From Fuchsiella alkaliacetigena (GTDB lineage Bacteria > Bacillota > Halanaerobiia > Halobacteroidales > Acetohalobiaceae): 64,000 nucleotides of DNA. Positions 9,061-16,516 of the stretch are shown here, piece after piece. The stretch spans positions 30,977 through 94,976 of the forward strand of contig NZ_JALKBZ010000005.1 of NCBI RefSeq assembly GCF_023227765.1. The letters are read 5' to 3'. The notes under the pieces were generated by a model. It ran no database searches, was not told where the DNA came from, and saw nothing but the letters and a program-made list of their open reading frames with translations. Both the position numbers and the translations under genes were made by a program. Positions within the stretch are counted from its first letter, which is position 1. Each line of letters begins with the position of its first letter.

Positions 9061-9822
9061 TTAAAATGAAATACTTAAGCCATCATAAGCTAAAGCTACC
9101 CTTGGAGGTAGTTCGCGATTAAGTAAATTATGATCTAATTCATGACTAATATGTGTAAACAAAGTTCTTTCAGGCTTAAGTTCTTTAATTAAATCTAAGG
9201 CTTCATTAACATTGAAGTGAGTAGGATGGACTCGATAGCGCAAAACTCCCAAGATTAATAAATCTAAATTATAAAGTTTCTGCAAAGAGTCATTAGTAAT
9301 TAAACTACAGTCAGTAATATAAGCTATGTTATTGAACTTATAACCTAATATTGGTAGCTTACCATGATAAACAGGAATTGGTTCTATTAACAAACCAAAT
9401 AAATTAAAAGATTGCTCCTCAACAGTATTAGCAATTAATCTAGGTTTACCATCACCCATATTAGTCTTTTCAAATATATAACTATACATTACCTTTAACT
9501 CTTTCATCGTTATAGAGTTTGCATAACAAGGAATAGCCTCTTTTTGACGCTGATTAAAGATCCTAATATCATCTAATCCACCTACATGATCAGCGTGAAA
9601 ATGAGTAAATAGAATAGCGGCTAACGAATTTAAGTCCTCTCTTAAAGACTGAAGTCTTAGTTCAGTAGCAGTATCAATTAAAATATTTTGTGAATTATGC
9701 CTAATCCATAATGAAGAACGAGTACGTTTATTTTTACTTAACTTTGATTTACAAACTTGACATTTACAACCTACTACTGGTACTCCCTGTGAAGTCCCTG
9801 TCCCCATGAAGGTAATTTCCAT
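9061..9822 (-). CDS. Metallo-beta-lactamase fold hydrolase, PhnP/RNase Z-like
   Basis: 253-residue MBL-fold protein. It opens with ITFMGTGTSQGVPVVGC, a PhnP-family signature, has a CKCQVC cysteine pair, and the metal-binding THFHADHVGG motif near residue 80, a later TDCS aspartate and the C-terminal HISHE. Relatives are phosphoribosyl cyclic phosphodiesterases or uncharacterised phosphodiesterases, so a phosphodiester substrate is likely but not proven. Start choice is uncertain: ATG 9822 gives the family-typical N terminus, but the AGGAG lies 15 bases upstream; an in-frame TTG at 9834 is 3 bases from it. No phn genes are nearby. Confidence 0.83.
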   Translation of the reverse strand: MEITFMGTGTSQGVPVVGCKCQVCKSKLSKNKRTRSSLWIRHNSQNILIDTATELRLQSLREDLNSLAAILFTHFHADHVGGLDDIRIFNQRQKEAIPCYANSITMKELKVMYSYIFEKTNMGDGKPRLIANTVEEQSFNLFGLLIEPIPVYHGKLPILGYKFNNIAYITDCSLITNDSLQKLYNLDLLILGVLRYRVHPTHFNVNEALDLIKELKPERTLFTHISHELDHNLLNRELPPRVALAYDGLSISF

Positions 9823-9949
9823 TATTAATTTCAATTACTCCTTTCTACAGTAACAGCACTTAATAACTAGCTTAATATAATTAATACCATATCTATTTTT
9901 ATAATCCTGCTTTTTTAAGAAATATTTATCTGAAAATAACAAATTAACA

Positions 9950-9968
9950 GGAGAGCTCAATGCTCTCC
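9950..9968 (-). terminator. Weak hairpin after the acidic repeat protein
   Basis: GGAGAGC / GCTCTCC with a 5-base loop just past the stop at 9975. The following T run is poor, so termination is uncertain. Confidence 0.4.
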
Positions 9969-9974
9969 CATTAA

Positions 9975-10202
9975 TTAATCCCTTTGTTTTCTGGTAATAT
10001 TATCTAATCTTCGTTGTTCAGCTAAGTTAGCTTCAGTAATAGCTTCAATATCAAAATCGTCGGGATTGATATCTTCAGCTGCTTCAAAAGCTTCCGGAGT
10101 AATATCTTCTCCCAATTCAAAATCATCTGGATTATATTCAGCCAAGAACTCAAAAGTTTTTTTGTTGATTTCATCAAGCGGTGGTAAATCCTTCTCGGAC
10201 AC
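9975..10202 (-). CDS. Small acidic protein with three 11-residue repeats (unknown)
   Basis: 75 residues, not recognised. Residues 24-56 are three imperfect 11-residue repeats: NPDDFELGEDI, TPEAFEAAEDI and NPDDFDIEAIT. The middle is strongly acidic while the tail (AEQRRLDNITRKQRD) is basic. There is no signal peptide or membrane segment, so it should be soluble and cytoplasmic. The start is GTG 10202, ten bases after GGAAGGAGG; an upstream TGA closes the frame. It lies between the padR gene and the MBL hydrolase. Repeats and a good ribosome site support a real gene; function is unknown. Confidence 0.65.
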   Translation of the reverse strand: MSEKDLPPLDEINKKTFEFLAEYNPDDFELGEDITPEAFEAAEDINPDDFDIEAITEANLAEQRRLDNITRKQRD

Positions 10203-10314
10203 CAGCAGTCAACCTCCTTCCAATCAGCTTACTTTTAATATATCCAAAGCTAATTGGCTTAACTCAAGTAAGATCTTTCATTTATGGAGCTTCTAACTGT
10301 TAGCATCCTATTCC

Positions 10315-10701
10315 TTAAATATTATTTTGGTATATCTCTTCAATAGCGGTATTAATAATCTGTCTAGCTTCTCTAAAGGAGCTTTTATACTTAATCTTCA
10401 TCTTTTCTAAATGCTCACTTCCTTTTTCAGTTAAACGATAATATCTAATCGATCTTTTATCAGGTTCAGACCACCAGCTCTCTACATAGCCTTCCTCTTC
10501 CATCTCTCGCAACAAAGGATAAACCATACCTCTAGAAGGCTGCCAACGAGCATCCATCTGTTCATTAATGGTATCCAGTATTCTCTGACCATACATCTTT
10601 TTATTATTTTTAAGTAAGTGCAGGATATAAATAGAGGTAAAAGCAGTAGTGCTAATCTTAGCTGGAAACTGACGATTCAATTTTCCTTTGTAGTTACTCA
10701 T
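10315..10701 (-). CDS. PadR family transcriptional regulator
   Basis: 128-residue winged-helix regulator. The PadR domain is clear: ILHLLKNNKKMYGQRILDTI, the wing region SRGMVYPLLREMEEEGYVES, and YYRLTEKGSEHLEKM, followed by a dimerising helix. The start ATG follows AAAAGGGGAGATCAAAA. Unlike typical PadR proteins the domain is preceded by about 18 extra residues. Effector and targets are unknown. No transporter or efflux gene lies beside it; the inverted repeat just upstream suggests autorepression. Confidence 0.88.
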   Translation of the reverse strand: MSNYKGKLNRQFPAKISTTAFTSIYILHLLKNNKKMYGQRILDTINEQMDARWQPSRGMVYPLLREMEEEGYVESWWSEPDKRSIRYYRLTEKGSEHLEKMKIKYKSSFREARQIINTAIEEIYQNNI

Positions 10702-10728
10702 TTTTGATCTCCCCTTTTAAATATTATT

Positions 10729-10750
10729 AGTCATAAGTGACTTTATTATA
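10729..10750 (-). promoter_or_regulatory. padR -10 box and candidate operator
   Basis: A TATAAT hexamer (10745-10750, minus strand) is followed at once by the inverted repeat AGTCA-CTTA-TGACT (10729-10742). A dyad at the predicted start site of a repressor gene is the usual arrangement for autorepression. The -35 match is poor, so the promoter itself is tentative. Confidence 0.45.
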
Positions 10751-10775
10751 AGTTACTATATAAGTTAAATAAAAA

Positions 10776-10811
10776 GGAATAAATCTCCTGCTTAATCAAA
10801 AGATTTATTCC
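10776..10811 (-). terminator. Terminator after the Mur ligase gene
   Basis: Perfect 11-base arms GGAATAAATCT / AGATTTATTCC followed by TTTTTATTT on the minus strand, 18 bases past the stop. Confidence 0.85.
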
Positions 10812-10828
10812 TGAAATTGGATTTAATT

Positions 10829-12289
10829 TTAACCTAAACTTACTTCTTTAGATTTTTGAAGTATATTTAAAGAAATATCAGCCGCTTGATCCATAGCGTG
10901 AGCTCCCAATAAAAGCACTAAATCTCCATTATCAACCTTTGCTAATGCTGCTAATAAGGCAGGCTTAAACTCTCTCCAAAACTCAAAATCAACTCTCTGC
11001 TCATTTAAAGTTTGAATAACAGTTCTTTTTTCAGCAGCTGTAACTTGATCACGCGATCCAGCTAATCTCTCACAGTTGCTAATATAAAGTTCTGTTACTC
11101 CTAATAGAGGTGTAAATTCAGCTATTGCTTCTGCAATTTCTTTATTTACCTGCACACCCCTGTTACCACGAATAGCATTAATAATATAGAGATCATTATA
11201 TTCTAAATCTTTGATGGTTTCAAAAACTGCTTTATAACTAGCATAATTATGAGCACAATCATCGATAATAGTAAACTCATAGTCATAGATAACATTTAAG
11301 CGTCTATAAAAAGGCTGAAAACTCTTCAAAGCAGTTTTAATCTCATTAACACTTAAACCAAGCAACAAAGCAGCAGCTATCGCAGCTAAGGCATTATAAA
11401 TATTATGTTTGCCTAATAATTGGAGCTCCAATTCAAACTCTTCCAGAACAATTTCACTACCATAATAATTGCTTAAACCATCTTCAACACTAACTCTAAA
11501 TCTACTACCTTCAGTTCCATAAGCAATAAGCTCAGCTTGAATATCGGCTCTTTCACTAAAGCCATAGTTAATAACTCTACACTCTAAAGCAGAGCTGATT
11601 TCTTCGGCATGAGCATCATCTATATTTATCAAGGCAATTTTATCTTGAGCAGCCTCTTGAAATAACTTCTTTTTAGTATTTAAATAGTCGGCAAAGTTTT
11701 CGTGTAAGTCAAAATGATCTCTACCTAAGTTAGTATAAATTATTAAATCAAAGTCTAAACCAGCAGTGCGATCTAGCTTTATACCGTGTGAGGAAACCTC
11801 CATTGTGGCCACATTAACTCCTCTTTGCACCATTTCATTTAAACAATTGGAAATCTCAACCGCTCCTGGAGTAGTTAATTGAGCCTCTTTTACTTTATTA
11901 TCTATTTTAGTTTTAACCGTACCTATTAAACCAGTTTTAAAGTTATTCTTAGCAAATAAATGTTCAATTAAATGAGTAGTTGTAGTCTTACCATTAGTCC
12001 CTGTTACCCCTATTAGAGTTAACTTTTTTGAAGGTTGATTATATAACTGATTAGCTAACTGAGCTAATCTTTGGCGAGCATTATTTACTTTAATTATCGG
12101 TACTTTTAAACTATCAAGTCCATTTATATCTTCTTCAGTATAAATAACTTTTGCTCCACTTTCAATAGCCTCATTTATATATTTATTTCCATCGTCTTCA
12201 AATCCCTTGATAGCTACAAAGGCATAGCCGGGTTTGACCTCTCTAGAATCACAAGTAATCCCTAAAATATCTTGATTGCCGATTTTCAC
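10829..12289 (-). CDS. MurE-like Mur ligase family protein (divergent)
   Basis: ATP-dependent amide ligase of the Mur family: N-terminal domain with TCDSREVKPG, P-loop GVTGTNGKTTTTHLI near residue 95, TTPGAVE, central MEVSSHG and NLGRDHFDLH. These match MurE (UDP-MurNAc-tripeptide synthetase). The C-terminal half is divergent: the usual VDYAHTPD is IIDDCAHNYASY and the GGDRD/DNPR region that selects meso-diaminopimelate reads AIRGNRGVQVN. It is thus probably a paralogue with another amino acid or acceptor. The start is probably GTG 12289 (486 residues), ten bases after AGAGG; a GTG at 12298 abuts that site. It stands alone, outside a dcw cluster. Confidence 0.75.
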   Translation of the reverse strand: MKIGNQDILGITCDSREVKPGYAFVAIKGFEDDGNKYINEAIESGAKVIYTEEDINGLDSLKVPIIKVNNARQRLAQLANQLYNQPSKKLTLIGVTGTNGKTTTTHLIEHLFAKNNFKTGLIGTVKTKIDNKVKEAQLTTPGAVEISNCLNEMVQRGVNVATMEVSSHGIKLDRTAGLDFDLIIYTNLGRDHFDLHENFADYLNTKKKLFQEAAQDKIALINIDDAHAEEISSALECRVINYGFSERADIQAELIAYGTEGSRFRVSVEDGLSNYYGSEIVLEEFELELQLLGKHNIYNALAAIAAALLLGLSVNEIKTALKSFQPFYRRLNVIYDYEFTIIDDCAHNYASYKAVFETIKDLEYNDLYIINAIRGNRGVQVNKEIAEAIAEFTPLLGVTELYISNCERLAGSRDQVTAAEKRTVIQTLNEQRVDFEFWREFKPALLAALAKVDNGDLVLLLGAHAMDQAADISLNILQKSKEVSLG

Positions 12290-12466
12290 TTTGCTCACAC
12301 CTCTCTAACTTTTAAATTAAGCTTACTTTTTAATTAAAATCCCCTAGCTTTACTTTAAATATTATATTCAATATTGGTAAAACTGTTAGATAATCGACAA
12401 TAAAAAACAATAAAAACTTTTTAATAACCCGGCTATCTTTTTAAATTCAACTTACTCAGCAAAAGT

Positions 12467-14059
12467 TTAACTAGGCTCACCAAAGTACAGCTTTAAACCA
12501 ATCTCCCAAAGCTCTGTTTTAACAAAATCATTGAGATCAGCTCTTAAGGCTGAAGCTAAGCCTAAACTACTTTTAATCGAAGTAATCACCTTTAAAGTAC
12601 TTTCATCCAGCTCCTCAGTGGCCGATAAAGGATTAATTAATAGATCTTGAGTAGCTAAGTTATGTTTTGCAGCCTCAGCTTTGATCTGTCTAGCTAGCTT
12701 CATTTTTTGCTGAAGTCCTAAAGAGTCTTCTTCAGTATCAATAAAGATATTCACAGCCGCTCCATGTCTTTTAACTAATGCTAAAAGCTTGGCTAATTTT
12801 TCTTCACTTACCTGACTACTTACAAGTAGCTTAGCATTAGCCGCTGTCAAAGCTGCTTCTAAAGCTCTTAGATTACTACTTTCTATAGCTAAAGCTAAAC
12901 GGGGATTACGCTGTAACTTCTCTACAGCTTGAGGTAGCAGTTCTACTTCATTAGCTAAGTTACTTAAGTTAATATTAATTATCTCAGCTCCGGCTTCCTG
13001 TTGAGCCTGAGCGATAGACTTCAATATATCTAAGCTCCCCTGCTCTAACTCCTCTTTTAACTCCTTATTTTGAATAGTATTAATTTTATCGCCAATCAAT
13101 AAAGGAGTCTCTTCTTCAGCCTTCAACTCAACTATTGCAGCCCGACTAGCTAAGTTAAAGTTCAACTCCGTACTACTATCAACAGGAACTAAACTCTCCA
13201 ACTCCTCAGCAAAAACCTTAATGTGCTCCGGGTTAGTACCACAACAGCCACCAATAATTCTAACTCCAGTCGCTACAAAGTCTTCTAAATACATAGCCAT
13301 TTCCTGAGGTGTTTCCTTATAAACGGTTTCTCCAGCTACTAACTCCGGTAGTCCAGCATTAGGTTGGAGCATCAAAGGTTTATTAGTATACTGTTGGAGC
13401 TTTTGCCCCACTTCTAACAGTCCAGCCGGGCCCAGACTACAGTTAGCCCCAATCACATCCACCTCCAGCGCCGATAAGATCACTGCTGCTACCTCTGGAG
13501 TAGTACCCATTAAGGTACGCAAGTTTTCATCAAAGGTCATTAAAGCAATAATAGGAACCTGCTCGTCAATCTCTCTAGCTGCAACTACTGCCGCCTTCAA
13601 CTCCTGCGGATCACTCATCGTCTCTATCACTAATAGATCTGCTCCCGCCTCTAGCTGAGCTCCTATCTGCTCTTGAAAGATCTCCACCGCTTCTCTAAAG
13701 CTAATCCTGCCTACCGGAGCCAAGAACTCACCTAGAGGGCCTACCGAAGCAGCCACATAGTTATCTTCGCTAACTTCTAAAGCCAACTGCACCGCCGCTC
13801 TATTAATCTCCTCCACTTGATCAGCCAAACCATGTCCTTTCAACTTCACCCGATTAGCACCAAAGGTATTAGTTTCAATAATATCACTACCTGCTTCAAC
13901 ATAGCTTCGATGAATTCCTTTAATCGCTTCCGGATTTTTTAAATTCCACTCCTCCGGGGCAATCTGCTCAGTCAACCCTACCTCCTGCAACCTAGTTCCC
14001 ATAGCTCCATCAAAAAGTAGTACTTTTTCCGCCAACAGTTCTAAGATATCTTGATCCAT
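12467..14059 (-). CDS. Homocysteine S-methyltransferase domain protein with degenerate pterin-binding domain (short MetH-like)
   Basis: Residues 1-290 are a homocysteine methyltransferase barrel: LLFDGAMGTRLQ, ETNTFGANR, IETMSD, and the zinc cysteines in GANCSLGP (C207) and GGCCGT (C272, C273). Residues 318-530 look like a MetH pterin-binding domain (LLIGDKINTI, QQEAGAEII) but the expected DVN, IDSS and NSVN residues have become NIN, IESS and SSQV and the domain stops early. There is no B12 domain. The protein may methylate homocysteine with help from a separate corrinoid protein, or use another methyl donor. ATG follows AGAGGAGTGGGAGA. It is monocistronic by appearance. Confidence 0.82.
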   Translation of the reverse strand: MDQDILELLAEKVLLFDGAMGTRLQEVGLTEQIAPEEWNLKNPEAIKGIHRSYVEAGSDIIETNTFGANRVKLKGHGLADQVEEINRAAVQLALEVSEDNYVAASVGPLGEFLAPVGRISFREAVEIFQEQIGAQLEAGADLLVIETMSDPQELKAAVVAAREIDEQVPIIALMTFDENLRTLMGTTPEVAAVILSALEVDVIGANCSLGPAGLLEVGQKLQQYTNKPLMLQPNAGLPELVAGETVYKETPQEMAMYLEDFVATGVRIIGGCCGTNPEHIKVFAEELESLVPVDSSTELNFNLASRAAIVELKAEEETPLLIGDKINTIQNKELKEELEQGSLDILKSIAQAQQEAGAEIININLSNLANEVELLPQAVEKLQRNPRLALAIESSNLRALEAALTAANAKLLVSSQVSEEKLAKLLALVKRHGAAVNIFIDTEEDSLGLQQKMKLARQIKAEAAKHNLATQDLLINPLSATEELDESTLKVITSIKSSLGLASALRADLNDFVKTELWEIGLKLYFGEPS

Positions 14060-14098
14060 TCTCCCACTCCTCTACTTAAAAGTAATTTTAAATAATAG

Positions 14099-14128
14099 AA
14101 GACCCCTCCTTGATAAAGAAGAGGCCTT
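14099..14128 (-). terminator. Terminator after the outer-membrane protein gene
   Basis: 13-base arms AAGGCCTCTTCTT / AAGGAGGGGTCTT pair completely in RNA when G-U pairs are allowed, 18 bases past the stop at 14146. Confidence 0.65.
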
Positions 14129-14145
14129 GTAAATTAAGTAAGCTA

Positions 14146-15171
14146 TTAGAAGCTACCTCGTGCTGATAAAGTATAGTAGCTTTCGCTGTCCATAGCAAAG
14201 TTAACATTAACAAAAGGCACATTTACACCTAAGCCACCAGTATAAACTCTATCCTCATCATCAGGGTCATACATTCCTGCTCTCAGATCTACCAAGCCAA
14301 AAAATAAACTTTTCTCAGCTCCATAACGATAAGTACGGTTGCCATCTTCATCAAACTCTATATCTGCTGCTACAATGGCTCCTACAGGGAAAGGTAGGTC
14401 AGCAGCTCCACCGACAGTCACTGTCCGCTCTAAACTATCCTCCACAAGATCACCGCTATTAGCTGGTTGATTCTCCCAATCCCAACTTAAGTTGGAAGTA
14501 GCATTTTTAATACTTAAACCTGCATTGAACATACCGGTTACTTCAAACAAAGCTCCTACATCTAATCCGTAACCCTTAGCTGTAGCATCGTATTCCTTAA
14601 TTGATTCCTCTGCATCACTTTCATCTAATTCAATTCTATCATATCTACCTCTTAGTCCTTTCAGGTTAACTCCAAAAGCCATAGAACCTAAATTCAACGG
14701 TGGCTGCATGAAGGTAGTTCCCCAAGAAGCTACCCCTTCTACATTTAGAGTATTACTTAAATTGTAATCATTTCCATTCTTACCTTCAAAATGATTATTA
14801 CCTAAGATACCTATTCCAAAGTTTTTAAAACTAGCCACTCCCATTCCATCTAACCTTATTTCAGCTTCATCCAAGTCTTTTAAAGCATTAATTTGTTCTT
14901 CCTCTGATCCATCAAATATATCCCTAGCATCGCTAAAGAAGTCTCTTTCTCCTAATTCCATTCCCATTGAAACCTCTGCTCCAATTAAACCGCTTTCAGC
15001 TAAACCAGCCGGATTCCAATAGATCGCACTAGCATCATCAGCCACAGCTGTAAAGGCTCCTCCCATACTGTAGGCTCTTGTTCCGTACCTAGCAGTAGCA
15101 AAGGCAGAAGAACTTGCTAAACAGACCACCAACAAAGTCACTAAGACTATTACCTTTATTTTTGAACTCAT
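14146..15171 (-). CDS. Exported outer-membrane beta-barrel protein (PorV/FadL-like)
   Basis: 341 residues with a Sec signal peptide (MSSKIKVIVLVTLLVVCLASS, cleavage near AFA-TA at 26). The mature start ARYGTRAYSMGGAFTAVADDASAIYWNPAGLA is like PorV/UPF0164 and FadL-type barrels. The rest alternates short amphipathic beta strands and acidic turns, and the last strand ends YYTLSARGSF, with the C-terminal Phe recognised by BAM machinery. Such a protein fits a diderm Firmicute. No cargo, substrate or partner is visible. ATG follows TTAGGAGGGGTAAGA. The 440-base region upstream holds a repeat element; a strong hairpin follows the gene. Confidence 0.8.
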   Translation of the reverse strand: MSSKIKVIVLVTLLVVCLASSSAFATARYGTRAYSMGGAFTAVADDASAIYWNPAGLAESGLIGAEVSMGMELGERDFFSDARDIFDGSEEEQINALKDLDEAEIRLDGMGVASFKNFGIGILGNNHFEGKNGNDYNLSNTLNVEGVASWGTTFMQPPLNLGSMAFGVNLKGLRGRYDRIELDESDAEESIKEYDATAKGYGLDVGALFEVTGMFNAGLSIKNATSNLSWDWENQPANSGDLVEDSLERTVTVGGAADLPFPVGAIVAADIEFDEDGNRTYRYGAEKSLFFGLVDLRAGMYDPDDEDRVYTGGLGVNVPFVNVNFAMDSESYYTLSARGSF

Positions 15172-15292
15172 TCTTACCCCTCCTAATTTTTATTAACTTC
15201 CAGGCTTGTATATATGACTATTTCTACATAGAATAGACAATTTCCTTTTTTACAGTTAATAGTTTATAATTAAGTTCAAGTTTCAACAATTG

Positions 15293-15581
15293 AGAGGATA
15301 AATTAAGATCAAAAGATAAAGTTTAAAAACAATTAGACGCAGACTAAGTTCCGACAAAAATCTGACAAGAACATAAAAACATTAAAACCTTTAAAAACTT
15401 AATTTGAACTTTATTTATATTATATCTGGCAAGTCTAAGCCAATTTATTTTCTTAAACTTTAATCTAAGCTTAATTTTTAGTTCTAAACTTATCTCTTAA
15501 TGTTTAGTCAGAACTTAGTCAGATTTTAGTCTGTGTCAAAAAGGTTTTAATGTCTTGAACTTTATCTATCCTCTATCCTCT
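15293..15581. repeat. Non-coding inverted-repeat element (MITE-like)
   Basis: This intergenic stretch has no plausible gene. AGAGGATA at 15293-15300 is matched by TATCCTCT at 15567-15574 (again 15574-15581). Inside, GATAAAGTTTAA (15315-15326) pairs with TTGAACTTTATC (15555-15566), CATTAAAACCTTT pairs with AAAGGTTTTAATG, and the 14-mer at 15342-15355 pairs with 15507-15520 at 13 of 14 positions. The order of pairs is only partly nested. The right edge has a 7-base tandem repeat (TATCCTC, about 3.5 copies, 15567-15592). A decayed MITE or a family-specific intergenic repeat is likely; copy number in the genome is unknown. Confidence 0.55.
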
Positions 15582-15593
15582 GTCCTCTATCAT

Positions 15594-15621
15594 TTGAATA
15601 AAACAGTACTGTTTTATTCAA
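15594..15621. promoter_or_regulatory. 28-base perfect palindrome over the thrB stop codon
   Basis: A perfect palindrome centred between 15607 and 15608, with half-site TTGAATAAAACAGT. It contains the thrB stop codon. It could fold into a hairpin that ends thrB transcription, although no clear T run follows on the minus strand, or it could bind a dimeric protein. Confidence 0.55.
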
Positions 15622-16516
15622 TTTCCTCCACCAAAACCCCTTCCACCGCTGGCTGAGTAATCTTATAATCAGCAGCTATCCCGTGCTTAGCAAAGGTCTG
15701 CACCATCCGTTGGCCTACCAGCTCCTCTTTCTCCAAAGTCAAAGCTACTATAGAAGGCCCGGCTCCACTCAAAGCCACCGCCAAAGCTCCAGCCTCCTTA
15801 GTTTCTTTAATTACTTCCTCTAAACCCGGCACTAAGTCCTGCCGATAGGACTGATGGAGACGATCTTCAAAACAGAGCGACAGCAGTTGATAATCTTCGG
15901 TCATCAACGCTGCTACCAATAAGGCTATCCGACTAGAATTAAAGATAGCATCACTAAAAGCCACTTGGGCCGGCAGCACCTCCCGAGCTTCGGTAGTAGA
16001 AAGCATAAAATCAGGAATTCCTACTACAGTACTTAATTGAGGGCTTCCTAACTCTTTATAAACTACTCCTCCTTCTTCAGGCAGTACCGAAATAACCACT
16101 CCTCCCAATAAAGCCGGAGCTACATTATCAGGATGACCCTCCAATTCAGTAGCAAAATTCAAAAGTTCAGCTTTAGAATAAGGCTGTCCAGCTAAATGGT
16201 TAGCAATAGCTAAGCCTCCTACGATTACTGTAGCACTACTGCCTAAGCCTCTAGCTAAAGGGACTCTATTAATTAACTTAATTCGCAAGCCAGGTGGAGT
16301 ATAGTCAGCCCGAGTAAAGAGAAAATCCATAGCTTGATAAGCCAAGTTATCCTCATCAACAGGTAATTCCCCTTCACCTAAACCTTCAACCTCTATCTCC
16401 AGACCTGATTCTATCTGCTCCACCTCAATCAGATTATGAAAGTCTAAAGCCATTCCCAATACATCAAAACCGGGCCCTAAGTTAGCAGTAGTAGCCGGAA
16501 TCTGGGCCCTATACAT
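15614..16516 (-). CDS. thrB: Homoserine kinase ThrB
   Basis: GHMP kinase that phosphorylates homoserine in threonine synthesis. It starts MYRAQIPATTANLGPGFDVLG, has the ATP-binding PLARGLGSSAT motif near residue 85 and the C-terminal ALSGAGPSIVAL loop. Length is normal at 300 residues. The start is ATG 16516, which overlaps the lysC stop by 8 bases, suggesting translational coupling; the longer frame to 16540 is wholly inside lysC. It follows hom and lysC in one operon. Threonine synthase (thrC) is not in the window. A palindrome covers its stop codon. Confidence 0.95.
   Translation of the reverse strand: MYRAQIPATTANLGPGFDVLGMALDFHNLIEVEQIESGLEIEVEGLGEGELPVDEDNLAYQAMDFLFTRADYTPPGLRIKLINRVPLARGLGSSATVIVGGLAIANHLAGQPYSKAELLNFATELEGHPDNVAPALLGGVVISVLPEEGGVVYKELGSPQLSTVVGIPDFMLSTTEAREVLPAQVAFSDAIFNSSRIALLVAALMTEDYQLLSLCFEDRLHQSYRQDLVPGLEEVIKETKEAGALAVALSGAGPSIVALTLEKEELVGQRMVQTFAKHGIAADYKITQPAVEGVLVEEIE

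Noticed and set aside
10066..10296. Plus-strand ORF of 76 codons
   Set aside because: Antisense to the acidic repeat protein; composition is a mirror of its repeats.
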